NCBI GenBank assembly: GCA_050084515.1
Contig: CM114275.1
Coordinates: 12,524,001-12,588,000, forward strand
Source: Blasia pusilla
Lineage: Eukaryota > Marchantiophyta > Marchantiopsida > Blasiales
DNA: 64,000 bases
Direction of reading: 5' to 3'
Shown piece after piece: positions 12,001-26,400 of this stretch. The notes under the pieces are model-generated. The model saw only the letters and a program-made list of their open reading frames with translations. It searched no databases and was not told where the DNA came from. The translations under genes and the position numbers were made by a program. Positions within the stretch are counted from its first letter, which is position 1. Every line of letters begins with the position of its first letter.

Positions 12001-13730
12001 GTAAAATGCAGGCAAGTTGTCACCAACAGCGTATTATTCCTAATTTAGTAAACCATAGAAGAAAATAATAATGTCATCGGGGGCCTATTTTGCATGGGTC
12101 CGAGATGACATCACACATAGAGAGGGGTTGGGGCGCAGGGGAAAGGCCCTCCATTCACTGGTGATGGATTAAATATAGTAAGAGCCCCAGAAAGATCAGA
12201 TTCAATATGTAGGTTTAAAAGGCAATCTTTGAAAGTGCCAATCATATCGCACTCATTATTTAGGTATTTTCCGGTGGAAAATCGCTCATTTTCCTCCCTG
12301 GAACCCGCGATCTGACCTCTCTCTTACTGGGTCAACCGCCGTAACAGCAAATCCGGGGCGCGTGTTACGCTATTCCACCAACGCCGGTTGTCTTTCCTTT
12401 CAATATCCCCGGGAACAAGGACGCATGCCATCTACCCTTTCTGGTCCGTCGATGGACGGAGACGACTTGCCCGTCCGATCTTCGTTTAGGGCCGTCGGTG
12501 GTACTCGGAGTAGACGCGTCAAGAGAGGCTAATGCTGGACGGTAAGGAACGGAACGAGACGGGGAGAGATGCCGTCGATCCCGAATAGAAGGTGCAGCGG
12601 TCAAAGTGAAGACCTGGTCGGTCCTTAGGGGCCGTAGAACGGACGCGAGAGGGGACCATCGAGGAAGGAGTTGTCCGGGGCATGCGGCGGCGACAGCTGT
12701 AAGGTATCATCGACGCTCCGGGGTATGCTACGATTCAAGAGCATACCCCCTGTTGTTCGGGCCCACTTGGGTTGACCAGCGCCAGCCTGGCCCCATTCAC
12801 GTGAAGATAAACCTCCGATCATTGGCGCTCACCCGTTGACCATGGACCTCGCCGGAATGCTCTCCTCTCCTACCCCACTTGGGGGCTCTGCGGTCGGGAG
12901 GACCGCGCGGTTAGAGAGAGACGGGCGTCCGTTATACGCACAACGCGAGCGAGGGACGGGAGGACTGTGGACGGGGGAAAACCGATACGCCTCCATCGGA
13001 CGGCCCATAATGACGCCAGGCTGTCCTCGGCGAGGCGGAACACCGTCCGATGTGGGCGCCAAGAACGAGATCGGGATAGGTGTTCCACCTTCGAGCAACC
13101 CCAAACTTTCGGTGCTGGCCCAAACTGGCGGAGCGAAGCTAATCGTTGAATCGTTGCTGTCTACCGACAAAACTTCCAGACCAATGGAGCAGGCAATGTC
13201 AGGTCGGCCGTGTGCATCATGTATCGGCATATACCTGAAGACGCGAGTGCAAGACGGGGGGCGAGACAGGCTGGCTGCAGCGATTACTGGCCTGCCAGCG
13301 TGGGACTGACTTTAACCTGCCACGTAGCATTGCGTTCGTTACCCACTCTTTACCCCTTCTGCCGTTCCGTTGCGGTCGTTGTGATTTCAGTTGATCGACC
13401 ACTACCCATGGCCCCCCTCCGGCACCCATCCATCGGAGAGGCTACATGGGATCATTCATGCAACAGGGATGTATGTGTCATCGAGCGGCGGCAGCAAGAT
13501 GGCAGTAGGTAGATGGCGGCTGCCCATGATTGGTGCACTGCCAAGCTGGCTGCACGGCTGCTTTAGGGAGCGATGACGTCAGCCTGGCTCGCGCCATGCA
13601 TGCGCCCATGTCCGATGCATGCCACGCCCATGCGCGCACGGTGCCCGTATTCGCCACCGTGTCGGACGGTGACGGCAACCCTAACTACCTACCTTGGGCC
13701 CAACCACGCGCCCCGCGCGCTCGCTTTCAG
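12001..13730. other. GC-rich intergenic DNA, no gene recognised
   Basis: Several overlapping open frames on both strands (up to about 157 codons at 12836-13309) lack any recognisable domain. High GC content alone explains their length. Confidence 0.4.
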
Positions 13731-15093
13731 GCGAAGATGCACTTTGATAAAAACGAGTGATGGAAAACCCATCGGAAGTACAAAAGAGGGGGACTCGAAG
13801 AGTCAAAACCTGAAGGCCACAACAGGACCAGAAAAGGAAGAAGGGGGCATTCCCCCATTCGCTTTCTCGTTCAATCGAATTCACTCTACCGTTGGCCAAA
13901 CCCCTCCAAACTTCAATGCCCTCTCCCGCTAAAGTAACTGCTCTCCATCCGGTCCCCCGCGTTCCGGACCTCGCCTCCAACCTCTCGTCTCTGGTCCAGT
14001 TGAGCGTGTCGGCCCAAATCAGAGTCGCGCTGCCGACCCGGCCACAGAGCAGACCGAATCTTTCCGTTGCCTCGTATCACAGACATGGACGCCACCCAGC
14101 CTAATCCCACCGGCTAACCTACGGCCTAACCATATCTACTTCGAAGGAGAAGGAGACACCTCATTATTGGCATTCCATTCCATTCCATCCCATCCCATCC
14201 GATCGACTTTGGGCTCGTTCCTTCCTTCCTTCCTTCCGTCCGTCTGGACTCGGCGAATCGAGAAAGTCCGTTAAACGCTCCGCTAAACGATCCCTCACGG
14301 ATCCGCTGGGTCGAAAAAGAAAGAAAACGTTTGTGCCGTCCCAGCTCAAGCACCCGACCGCAGAATCCGCACTCGGACCGTGGAATGCCAGGCGTGCCAC
14401 GCTGGCAACCGCAACGGGATCAGGGATGGATATCTCCGCTATATTCCCAGATTTTAAATCTCAGTAACCCCTACGTCCAGGGACGTACCGCCGTGGTCGA
14501 GAAGACGGCAACGACATAAAGTCCCATTGACCATCTGAAGTCTTGATATTGCTGGGAAGGGAGCCGCCTGCCCTGACGCCATAACTCCCATGGACGGGAG
14601 GGAAAACCACGCGGATTGCCAGCATTGGGGAAAACTGCAAAACGCAGTCAGTGCCAAACGGGAGGAGATTTCGGCCTTCCGTTGTCCCTTGCGGTGATTT
14701 GTCCTATGAGTTGCTCGCGCAAATCAGCCCCTGGTCGAACTTACGGGAAAACCGTTGTCGCCTTTCTTCCACCGGGATTAGGCTGGGTGGCGTCCATGTC
14801 TGTGATACGAGGCAACGGAAAGATTCGGTCTGCTCTGTGGCCGGGTCGGCAGCGCGACTCTGATTTGGGCCGACACGCTCAACTGGACCAGAGACGAGAG
14901 GTTGGAGGCGAGGTCCGGAACGCGGGGGACCGGATGGAGATGACTACTACTAAGTGAGCTAGAGGCCCACTTAGTAGTAGTCATAGCTCTCTTGTTCCTG
15001 CCGTGGTTTTGTTGTGGCCTTCAGGTTCTGACTCTTTGAATCCCCTCTTTTGTACTTCCGATAGGTTTTCCATCACTCGTTTTTATCGAAGTG
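13731..15093. mobile_element. Inverted-repeat element, about 1.36 kb
   Basis: The left arm (about 13731-14113) and right arm (about 14774-15093) are inverted copies. The outer parts share aagatgcactt-gataaaaacgagtgatgg and then a block through gaaggccacaac. The inner parts share the stretch from ggaccggatggaga to ggctgggtggcgtccatg. The arms differ in a middle segment: about 100 bases in the left arm against about 65 bases, including a hairpin, in the right. The central 660 bases are unique and have no recognisable coding capacity. A diverged copy of the outer arm lies at about 51848-51960. It is likely a non-autonomous DNA element. No target-site duplication was identified. Confidence 0.75.
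14940..14984. repeat. 17-bp perfect hairpin inside the right arm
   Basis: atgactactactaagtg at 14940-14956 pairs perfectly with 14968-14984 around an 11-base loop. It is absent from the matching place in the left arm, so it is a later insertion or rearrangement. Confidence 0.88.
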
Positions 15094-18000
15094 CATCTTT
15101 TTGCTTTCTTCCACCGCCGGGTGTGCTTATGAGCAGCTTGTGCTTCGATGGGTTCCCATCTTTTTTCATCTCTTCCCACGTAAACTTCACAGAAATCTTA
15201 CAAGCCGTAATTGTTACCAATTACAACGAGGGCCGAGCAGCTCCAGTAAAGAAGGAACCCGAGTCCGGACCGACAATGACCGCCACCCATTGGCTCCGAC
15301 CTTGCGAAAGAAAAGCCCCGAATCCCCGATGCTCTCGTCTGCACTCGTTAGGGCCGACAGTTACGCCCTCCGCTTCCGTTTAACTCCCAACTGTATGCTT
15401 CCGTTCGCTTCCAGTCCCCTTTCCGTCCTCCCTCCGTCCCTCGCTCCAGCCGCACTCGACCCGGCCCAGGCCACCACCGACCGTTATATCATCCAGGTGT
15501 CGACCGACAGTTATCCAAGACGGCCGGCATTGAAGCGCCCCTTTAACTTACCGCCTGGGAGGTTTCCCGTATGCGTGAAGCATACTCTTGGAAGGTGGGG
15601 ATGGGGGTTGGGGAAAAACATGAATTCATTGACGAGTCTTCCTTTCTCATCCCATGCTCCGGTCCAAGGAGTGCGATGCACTCATTGCCCGCCACTCGGA
15701 AGGAAGGATTAGAGGCAGCCTTGGACCGTGTCCAGCTTCGTGGCGAAGGACGTCATGTCGAGTCGAGTATTGTGGGCAATTATGCTCAAATTTTGTCTCC
15801 GCCTATCCACCACCCCCACACACAGCTTTCGACTCCGGCACTCCAAATGTTTGAGAGCGAATTCCGGCCCACCAGCGATTGATTTTGTTGCAGCCACAAC
15901 GCACAAAACAAATGATTTGGTCCAAAACCGCCCCGAGGAAGTCGTCCAAGGAGAGCCGTTCCTCTCCGAAACCAGAAAAGTCAAGACGTGTCATCATCGA
16001 GGAGTGGATGTGGACGGACCTTTCCCCGTGGACAGAAGACATTTTGCCGTTGGTACAGCATGGGGGGGGGCTTACAACTAACTGAACTGTGGATGTTGCT
16101 GGGCGAGTAGTTGACCGGGTAACCACCTAACTGAAAATCCCCATTTGTGTAGGCCCGAAACAGCTCACGGATCCGAAGCTCCGGGGACGCGAGCGTTAAT
16201 AGCTAGGTCACCAGTTGTGCATCCTGTCTCTCTATCTCTCTACTGTTCCTACGACCCCTATGTAGCCATCCCTGACATAACGACCCTCGTAGTAACTCCA
16301 CGCCTCACACTCCAGTGACAGCACATGCCCCCTACACCTCCTGCTATAGCCCTACCCCTCCCTCCTTGGCACGGATGGACGAACGGACCAGGGAACTTCT
16401 GCCTTCTGCCCTCTGCGGAACGGGGAGATCCGGGGTTACGAGTAATCGTAGCCGGCTAAAATCAAAATTTTCCGATTCAATCCAAACTCGACGGAAAATG
16501 ACTGGCAGGTTTAGGGGGGATTTCTTTGTAAACGTATCTGAAAAACCGGTTGGAAATCTAAATTTACCGGTCCGGGCTCTGGAACACCGGTTCTGTACCG
16601 GTTCTCGTGAAAAAACTCCCCGGACTATGCGCTCGGTGCCCCTGCTCGGTTGGGTCGGGAATGCGTACTATCGCGCTGCACGCACGCGTTGTTCGAACTT
16701 CGAACAGCGGCGCGGCGAGCGAGGGGAGGCGCGACGGGAGGAGATGCATCCGTTGGCCATTGCTAGCCGAGAACCGAGATCTCTCTCATGAATCGATACC
16801 GTCGTTGCCGTCTGGAACGATTTGAATGGATCGAGCAATAGGGTTGGATTGTTGGCAGGCAGACAGCAAGGAGCCCATGAATAATCAACACTCCGGCTGC
16901 CGCACCTTGTCTGTCGTTCATGATTGGTGTTCCCAGCCTTTTGCGCCATGTTTCAGACTCCCAACGTACACATCTTCTACATACGCAGTACATACAGTGT
17001 CATACACAGCCTTTTCTGGCGCCTCGCAGTCGACTTGGGCCCCGAGATTGACTTCGGCTATGGCCGGTCTTTCGGAACCAGGAGCCCGCCACGACTCGCA
17101 AGTGCTATGCGTAATAAAGGCAGGCCGCCAAGAATACAACTGGGAGTTCGCTATATCTCCGTTCTGTGCTTGTCTGGCCGAGCGGGCAGGCGGGCCTGCC
17201 AATGCTCTGCTTCCGAGGCTCGTCGGAACAGCGCAGTAAGGGTTGCCCGTCGTCGTGCGTGTTGTACATCGATCGATACGGCTCGCTGCACGTAGAGGCG
17301 GGCGACCATCGCTGGCCAAAATTCCTCTACCCTTTGAATACCACTCCTTCCCCTCTCACAGTAGGGGATGAGCGCTGTTTTGTTTTCCTTGGCGCCCCCG
17401 CCCCGGGCCGTGCGTTCCCGGGGATTTTTTTTTGAGTCCACCTTTTATACTTCCGGTGCAGGTAGTTCCCATCTCCGTATATGCACATCTTTGTTTCCTT
17501 CTCTCTCTCTCTCTGCGGGCGCCAAGAACCGGCATTCTTGGTAATTTCAGCCGGTAAAATTTAAGAGTTTCCGATCCGACCGGGAAAATGTCGGTAATAC
17601 CGAACCGGGAAACGCAGTTTCTTTGTAAAATTTGAAAAAAGCCGGGAGATAGTTAGAAATTGTCGATCGTCTGGAAGAAACCGGCGAGCTCGGGAAATGT
17701 ATGCGTGCGCCAGCTGCCGGGAGTCTCTCTCCCCTCTGTCTCTCCTGTGTCTAGCTGTCTCCCTCTCCCTCTCTGTCTCGTTTTCGCGGTCGCTCCACCC
17801 GTTGTGGGCCGAGGTTGCTTGTTTGTTTGTCCTCAGCGACTGAACCAGGTTACCAGGGGACGAACGAACGAAGAAAGCCCCCTGAATCTGCGCGATGGGC
17901 GAGTGCGAGTTTCAAGAAGGGACGTCATAAATTCCCGGGGAGAAACTGGGTGAGTCAGTTGGGTATGGGGATGTGGTCATATCGCTCACTTTTTATCCTC

Positions 18001-19640
18001 TGCCTTAACCAAATTCTTCCACCTGTGTCTCTGACTCTTTCCTCATTTCTGAGGCATCTCCGCATATTCACTGGACGTTCTGCGTCGGTCATCCGGCCTC
18101 CGGAGTCAGGACCCTACATCAACCTCGTCCCCGTCGCGGTGATCGAGCCCGGAGTCTCTACCGCGTGCGCAGCCTGCTGCCAAACCCGTCGATTCGAGAT
18201 GAAGAAAATGTCGTCGTGGTCTTCTCGGCCGCGCGCGGTCATCAAACCACAATTCCAGCATTCTAAACTGCGTCAACGGCCAGCGCGAGGGAACGAACGA
18301 ACGAACGAATGTGCGTGAACCCGAGAGGCTCGTGCTTTCTCCCGAACTACTGGTTTCATCGATTCTTTGAAGCGGTCAAAGGAACATAACCCCCATATCC
18401 CGGCTCAATTTGTCCACTGCTCCCGTTTCACGCGCTAAAAGAGCTCGAAACCGGGACCACAGCACGCCTCGCCAAAGTTCGTTGCAACTTGGTGGACCAT
18501 CTCCTCGATTCCCAGGGCCCCTTCCCTACAAGTGGTGCTGGTAAAGTGGACATGTCATGTGATGGAATGGGACGGGATGGGGCCATCGCATCACCGATGT
18601 ACCCCGATGGCCATCAGCCGTCGTGTCGCCCGAAAAGTAGCGCGGGCATGCTAACGCTAACAGTCCGTCCGCTTGCATGCATGCATACATACATACATAC
18701 ATATGCGTCCCACCTCCTTGGGGCAGGGCCCTGTCCTTCATTTCCTTTCCTTCTGCGGCCGTTTGCCGAGGACGGACGCAACGGGACTTGCGGCCGCTCG
18801 TGTTCGCCGGTTCGAGCCGAAGGACGTCGCCGGTGTGAGATGTGACCGGGTGACCTCTTTTACTAGGACGGTACGAGGCGGGATAGATAGGCAGCCATAG
18901 CTTTCCTTGGCGCAAGAAAGGAGCGAAGAGTGTATTTTAATAACACTTAACATAAATTGGACGTAGGAAGTCAATTGGGCCCAATGATGACCTCTCCCTC
19001 ACTAGATACCCTTCTACACTAACGCAACAATACGCTTGCGAGACGCACTATTTCAACTACTGACAAGCAAACAAACAAATCCATATGAAAGATGCCGCCT
19101 TGTTTCCCATTCAAAACTCGTGTGTATTGTCCGTGTCATTTCGCAAATGTCAACTGGAATGATTAAGGCCACAAACTGGTGCATGGGGAATTTCATTACC
19201 GGAACTGACTTACAATGATTTTAACTATGTGTGTCCACCCATGAACTTGCCTTGTTTCTCCTTCCCAAAATTAGCTTGTATGCCGTGATTTTCACGGATG
19301 GATGTCTTGCAAATGAGCCCTCGTTTTCGTTGTTATGCATCGCATGCGACATTATCCAAAGGAATATTTATCCCCCCCTCCCCTCCTTTTTCTTAAATTG
19401 TCAATTTTTGCATCACTTTTACACGAACATGTAATGGTTCTAGAAATGTACAGCTAGCATATATTTACACGAACAATAATGGTTCTAGAAACTTGCTATT
19501 GCTCTATATTAGTGTAGAGCCCATGAGGCTAATGGTCATGATACGAAAACATGTTTTTTTCCTTCCTCGTGTTACGGAATCATCTAAATGAGTCAAGCCA
19601 AATCCTTCCTTTTATCTGAAATAAAAAGGACGTCCTCTTT
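15094..19640. other. GC-rich intergenic DNA with short tandem repeats
   Basis: No gene could be supported. Short simple repeats include (gaac)n near 18290-18307 and catgcatgcatacatacata near 18675-18700. Two stretches rich in ccggt-type words (about 16470-16610 and 17530-17660) look like relatives of each other. Open frames in this interval overlap on opposite strands and show no recognised domain. Confidence 0.4.
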
Positions 19641-20281
19641 TAATAGTACTAGTAAGCTGCCCGTGCTATAAACGAAAGTTATCATTCTATTTTCACTCAA
19701 TTTTTTAAATGACACATGTCAACTAGAGAATCAAAGGACAAGTGTCGACCTCATGAGGAGAGATTTTTTGAATTCATTCTAAATCCATCCATGGGTGTAG
19801 ATGAGTCACATACCCCAATCCATCTATATTGTTGGCACATACGCCACAAAAAGAATAAACACCTTAAAATTTTATTTTCTCTCATCATGTATTGCATCTC
19901 AAGGGAACATGAGGGAGTGGGCAATTGAAAGAGGTTCTCCACTATTCCAAAATCCAATGAATCACTCAACCAAGAATTGACTCGTGCTTAGCAAGAGATA
20001 CCCCGATATGTTTGAAAAACCTATCATCCCATTTTCCGAATTCTCCACTCCAAAAATTAATTGAATCCACTTTCCCACTCTCTAAGTTCAAATAATAATT
20101 TTCCTTCACTAACGAGATTCAAATTTTTGTAGCTTAATAGCAAAGAAGCGTACAAGGAAAAAAAGAGATTGATCCTTGAATTACTATTTTCTCTTGCAAC
20201 ATTTGTTCATTATAATATAGATGGAAAGATATAGTTGGACTATTCATATTTTTTATAGAGTGTATGTATATCTATATTATT

Positions 20282-20480
20282 ATTTATTGGAGAGTGCCTT
20301 CTTGATTTGCAAACACTTTTTTGCTTGACATGTGGCAATCGGGCAGTAAGAAAAAAAATTCTATATTCTATGGGCAGCAAGAAAATGTTTCCTCCTTACG
20401 GGAAGCAAGAAAAAAAATTTGTGTACAACATGATAAGTCCCTTCACTCATGCACGGCTGCCACAAGTATATATATATAAT
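20282..20480 (+). repeat. Dispersed repeat copy 1
   Basis: Begins ttggagagtgccttcttg and contains 'gggcagcaagaaa' and 'catgataagtc' blocks. It matches 32725-32905 over about 190 bases in the same orientation with moderate divergence. No coding potential. Confidence 0.75.
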
Positions 20481-20499
20481 CCTTTCATCAATGGTACAA

Positions 20500-23400
20500 A
20501 ACTTCATCCTTCTCGTAACCATGGTAAAATATACTCATGACATTATTGAATCCAATGAGGTGCACACGGAGCGGTGATCATCTTTCTTGCAAGTTTTTTT
20601 CTTAAAAATAGTTGTTTCGGGGCGAGACACTTTCGGGTTTTCCCAAATCATAGAAAAGAGAGGCTCATTTTCTTCCATAGCCCAATAAAATTTTGATAAC
20701 ATTAACTTAATTTTGCAAATTTTCCTATTTTTAGCCAAGCATCCAATTTCTACCCTACAGATTTGTGGAAGTCGGAAGGAATGTGCAACTCCGTCCATTT
20801 CCATCGTTGCCCCACCCATGATCATTTCAACTCGTCACTTAAGTGTGAGTAGGAATTAACCGTATGCTCAAAGCCTTTGTTTTTTTGTGTTTTCGGTTTT
20901 TTTTTTGAGCTTGTTATTTGGACCGACTCATCCATGGATGGAATCTATGTGGCGGTACGTTTATGGATGACTCAGCTGCAACTTTCCATCGCTTTTCATG
21001 GGATGGAGTTAGGTCAAGTTTGGGTCCATACGTGAGTGGCGACAAAGTGGTCATTCGCATTTCCCAGGGAAATATTTAGAGAGAGACATAGGGGGGGGGG
21101 GAGGTGTTGTCACTTTTAATTCTTGAGTCCTCTCGTCGAAGTTGGGCATTTCACAAGCACTTGCAAATCCCAAGCTTTAGGCGATTGACTTTGGATGATG
21201 TGATTCCCCACAATGTTCACCTCGATAGGACCTGGAGAACATCACACACTTTGGCATCTCCATGGTTTGCTCCGCCACAACCACCAGAGATTGGAGTCGA
21301 ATCGAATTGCCTTATTTTAGACCGCCCACATAAGGCTATGGCTAGACAAGACTAGAGTAGAGTAGAGTAGAGTAGCACGAAAGTGAGCTTCTCAAGATGG
21401 GCTGCATACGATTGGGAACCCCCTCCATCATCCATGGCCCACTAAAAGAGTTGCCGAAAGAGATGAGATTGCATGTGACACACCATGAAATTTCAAAGCT
21501 CCATCCTTCCAAGGTAAACACTCCGTTCCCCTCGTAAAGGAGACGAATAGGTTTGGATCCAAAAGAGAGTGCTTCCAAACTAACCCCCACCCCACCATAA
21601 CTGCCTTGCTCTCGTGGTGGGAGCTACAACAAAACACCCTCCACCCCCATGAGATTCCCAACTTCTTCCCACTTTTTTCCAAGAGAGAGAGATGTTGGGC
21701 GCTTTGTGGTTGTACGCTACGACTCCAAGCACCACACGTTGGCAAGTGAGAGGCCATGTGTTGGGGCCCCCCTTCTACGAAAAGGAAAAGACGATAATCA
21801 TGTCATACAGATGGAACAACACCTGAAAATATATATATATATATATAATGAATAAAATTGTATAATCTCTTCCGCAAGAGAGAGATGAACTAGGGCTCCC
21901 AACGGAAAGCAAATGCAAAGATGGAATCGTAAGCTTTATCTCTTTGTTGGTGCGGGATTCGAATCACCCAAGAGAGAGAGATGGTCCCATTTGGAAGGTG
22001 TCTTTTTTACCCCCAAATTATTATATGAATATGCACCACCAACAAGCCCAATCCCCAACCCTAGCAAGTCCACACGACCATCCTTAGAACTTTTTGACAT
22101 AGACAAGCACGAAGAAAAGTGGGATCCAAGAACCACCCACAAACGTCCACCTAGACTCCTCATAGGAGAAAGCAACACCTCAAGCTCTTCCACCCCACCG
22201 CCAAAACACCATGCACCTAAGGAAGTTCTACTAAGGGCCCATCTCACACATCGTTGAATATTTTTATCGCACACGACCCCTTAACCCAAATAAAATCTCT
22301 TAATATTACAAGTTGTGGGCAGTTTTTTTTATATGAAATTCACTTAGAGTTTTTCTAATCCCACTTATAATTATAAATAAGTATTTTTTTTCAGGTCTCT
22401 TTTCGTTAAATATTAATTTATTCTCAGTTTTTGAAATATAGATTTATCTCCAACCACACACCTCATTCCAATTAGAGACATAAAGAAAGCAAACAACTTT
22501 ACAAATTCACAAAAGAAGATTTTCTAAAATACAAGAAGGACTAAGCAAAAGGGTGTACTACAATGATATTCACACGAGCTCGACTTGGTTAGACTCACAT
22601 TTCTCTTTCCACTAGTTCTTTTCAACTCATTGATATTTTATACATAAATGTGTGTGACCACTAATAGTTAGTGAATTTTATGGCCTTCCCCTTGCATAGT
22701 TTTTTCATTATTTTATGAGGAAAAAAGTCTATACCGTTACGAGAAGATACCATCTTCATTTAAACGAATGCTCGATATGCATCACGTTTGGAGGATCACA
22801 AATATGAAAATTTCAGATAAAATAAGTTTATGAGTAGTGAAAAAAAACTCTTATCAACTGCAATGGCACAACTGCCATGACTTCTATGTCTTGGTTAGTA
22901 TTAACTTTCATGATTTTGAATACTTAGTGCATGGAACAAGTTCTATAGTGGTTGAAAATATTCAAGGTTGCACAATTTTTTACATCTCTAAAAGGAATTC
23001 TCGAGATAATATAAATAATGAAGCCATAAGACACCGTATGTAGAGAAACATTCATAGAGTGATCCAACTTCAACCCCAACCGTAGAAGAAAAGGAGTAGA
23101 GATAATCCTATTCCATGTAGACCACATCCTTTTGGGAAGCGCCTACACCATACTACTAAAGGGGTAAAAAAAGAAGGTCCCCCATTCTTGCCTAGCCCCC
23201 ATCACCAAGTCCAACTACCAATAAAGATGGTGTCTTCAAAATCTGTTCTTGACCAAAATGTTGTCAACCTTTTTAGGGTAGAAGTGATGCTTTCTCATGG
23301 CCCCAAAAACAAATGAAGTCTATTGCTACATATGATTCCAAATAAATCTAGAAATTTGGAATCTTTCATTTTGGGTTCCATAATATACTACTCCATTAAA

Positions 23401-26400
23401 AAAAATTCTCTTTTTGTTGATAAGAATTATTCTCCTCCTTTGTTTCTTTCTAAATTCTCATTCTTCTTCTTTTCCATTACTCCTTTTTGGGGTATAATAG
23501 AATGGAATGGAATGGAAGAAATCCCTCTAAACTTAAGAAAAAAAATAAAGTGAAGAAGTTGAGAAGGTTTGGGGACAACAATCCTCATAAAGATCTTCAA
23601 TTGCAACCTTCTTAAGATAGATTGGGACAAAAATGTTAGGAAGATTGAGGAGATTTGGGGACAAGATTTCATCCAAAGATCACAAAAGCTTATGAAGAAG
23701 GAGGTAAAAGGAATCCACTTTTTGGGCCCTAAAAGTTTCATGGGTCAACATTCACACCTTTTTTTCTATATATTTTTATTTTATTAAATTTATGGAGATA
23801 TGCTTTATATATTCCACTTCCCCTCGATCTTCATTTACCATGGACACAATGGACTATTACCTCCAAACTATTGTAATAATACTATTACAAAAAAAATTCC
23901 AAGTATTTTTCTTACATCTATTCCCATAATCAAGGGGATTATGATAATTTAAAATATTGGTCCATGCACATATATCACTAGATAGAAATATACCAATAAA
24001 GAAACTTTTTAATCGCAAAAAAGTGGGAAAAATAAAAATTTTCAAAAAATTAAAACCAATAGAAAGGTGGCCAAAAACCTACCAAAGACACTTTTTGGAA
24101 AAGAGCACAATAAAATTAAAAAATTATGATTGAAAAATAGAATGTGGCACTCAATATGATTCGACATCTCTCAAGAGCTGAAAAATGGGAGAATAGATAA
24201 TTCCATTTTTAATTTAAATTTCCCCTATCCCAACCAAAGCTAAGCATTGTATCACTCTTAGATTGGGGTCCCGTAGAAAACGTATCCTAAGAAATTAAAA
24301 AAAAAAAATGAATCGGAAAACCAAATTGAGAACACATGAGAGATGGGTCTTGAGGATCAGATGATGTTCCTTCACTTACCTCTCTTATCTCATGTGTAAT
24401 AAACTTATGATCAAATCTAAGCCATCACATAACTTGATAAGGTGGCCCAATGAATACCCTCACAACTCATGTTGTCATGGGACCTCGCTCCTACTATTAT
24501 TTTTGGCCAAAAAGGACCACCCTACATTATACTAAGGCATCCGTTGGAGGGACTTTTGTGTGACAATAGAAGGTACATATATCAAGTTCTGTCATATTTG
24601 GAAAAGAAATCTTAGAAGATCTAGAGAGAAGACCAAGGGGTGGGAATACAAGAAATGTTAACAAATATGGCAAGAAAAATCATCACAACTATGATTTTCC
24701 ACCAACAAGGGAATTTCAAGAGGCACCACATTGTCTTACACACACCATAACCATACACTCGATAAAAAGGTAGAAAAAAAATTCAATTTGGATTGCAAAG
24801 TTCATTAATGAATAGTGGTATCATTATACTTAAAGTAGGATGTCATTTGGGTGGCCTAATAAAGCTTGTGGTGCAACAATTCCCCAATTTTAGAGTAATT
24901 CTTTATTCCTTCTATTTTTTAATTTAGAGGTCATTTTGGGGAAATTCTTTTTAAAAAAGGCGACGCAATAGGGCTTGCATGTCAAAGTAGGATGAAAGGT
25001 GGGGTGGACCACCAATGGGGTAAGGTGGGAGGACACAAGGGAGGTCCAAGAAGGGTGGTGTCAGGCAAGGGGATGTTACGGGATGTTGAATGGGCAAGAA
25101 GGTCGAGTTAATGGTAGAGGGCAAAGGTTGGGCGGATGGGTGAAGAGGTTGGCATCATTGCTAAGGGAGTGGGATTAAGGACAAAAGTTTTTTTTTCTTT
25201 AGAGTTGAAGATAAGACTTAGATATAGGGTAATTTTTTTATATTAAGAATGAAAACAATGCATTGATATTGGTTGACTGTTGATGACGGTTATATTTGCT
25301 TTGTGCTGATTAGTTTAGTTTTTTATAACATAACTAGAGCAGAATGGGAAAATAGAAAAAAAATTGATTTCTCATCTTTCCATCAAATTGCAAGAGAAGC
25401 TATATATATATATATATATCACACACACATATACACTCCAAAACTTGAATTGTCGCACTCAATCTAAGAGACTTCTATGGCCATTGTGTACTCTTCGCCA
25501 CACCCTACTAGTGGTTTGTAGCTATAAGCTTGATCTACATAGAATGTTCATACCTGAAAATTCTTGCTTGGGTCACCCAAAGTCTTAGTCTTAAATCAGC
25601 AAGTATTGGAAAAGATTACCAATATCAAAGTCTTAACCTCAGAGAAATCTATATTATTACGAGAATGGGTTTGTAGAATCCCTCCTTACTCCACTGTTGT
25701 TGACTTGTGAGATTTTAAAAGGAGTTAAGTTAAGAAAGAAGAGAGCTAAATTTAGAGGAGAATACACATGAAATAAGAGAAGGGCTGGAAAGGAAGAGGA
25801 GGAAAGGCATAATATTTTTAAATTTTTTTGTTTATGCATGACCCCTTGCATAACATGGACAACTTTCTAATAATTTTGAACAAGATCATCCATAATCCAC
25901 ATGGTTGCACAAAAACCCACAAGTTTATCTCTTGGATAGACATGGATTGATAAATCTAGAAATGTCCGCTGCTAAGGATTACAAAAGATGGGATCCACAC
26001 TTATAATTCATGGTGGAAGTCAAAGCACAGATGAGCAAGACAATAAAAGGGAAAGGAGTGGAAGTGGGGGGAGCAAAAACCGAGAAAGTGCGAAATTCAT
26101 AGGCCAGTGAGAATATGAGAAAGAAGGAAGAGGTAGGACCCGCATAGCCAAGTCCTTCCATATGACAGACGTAAATTTATGAATATGATCATATCCACGG
26201 ACATGAATTTTATCCACATGCAACCTTGATAATCCATTATCATATTCTAATCTAAAATATTTAAAATATTGTATCATCATTACAATTTTATTATTGAACT
26301 CCGCTCTTGACATAGGGGTTAGGGCAACATAATGGAATTGTAGTATGTGATTTTCAAGTAATGGCTACCACTCCCAATCCTCAAAACACTCATGCTAGAG

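Noticed and set aside
12836-13309. 157-codon plus-strand frame in GC-rich DNA
   Set aside because: Opposite-strand frames of similar length overlap it and no motif is recognisable.
13731-15093. CRISPR-like array or tandem repeats
   Set aside because: The repeats are two inverted arms, not regularly spaced direct repeats. No CRISPR array is present anywhere in the window.
21936-22274. 'gcgggattcgaatc' as a tRNA T-arm
   Set aside because: No acceptor stem, anticodon arm or D-arm could be fitted around it. No tRNA or rRNA gene was recognised in the window.
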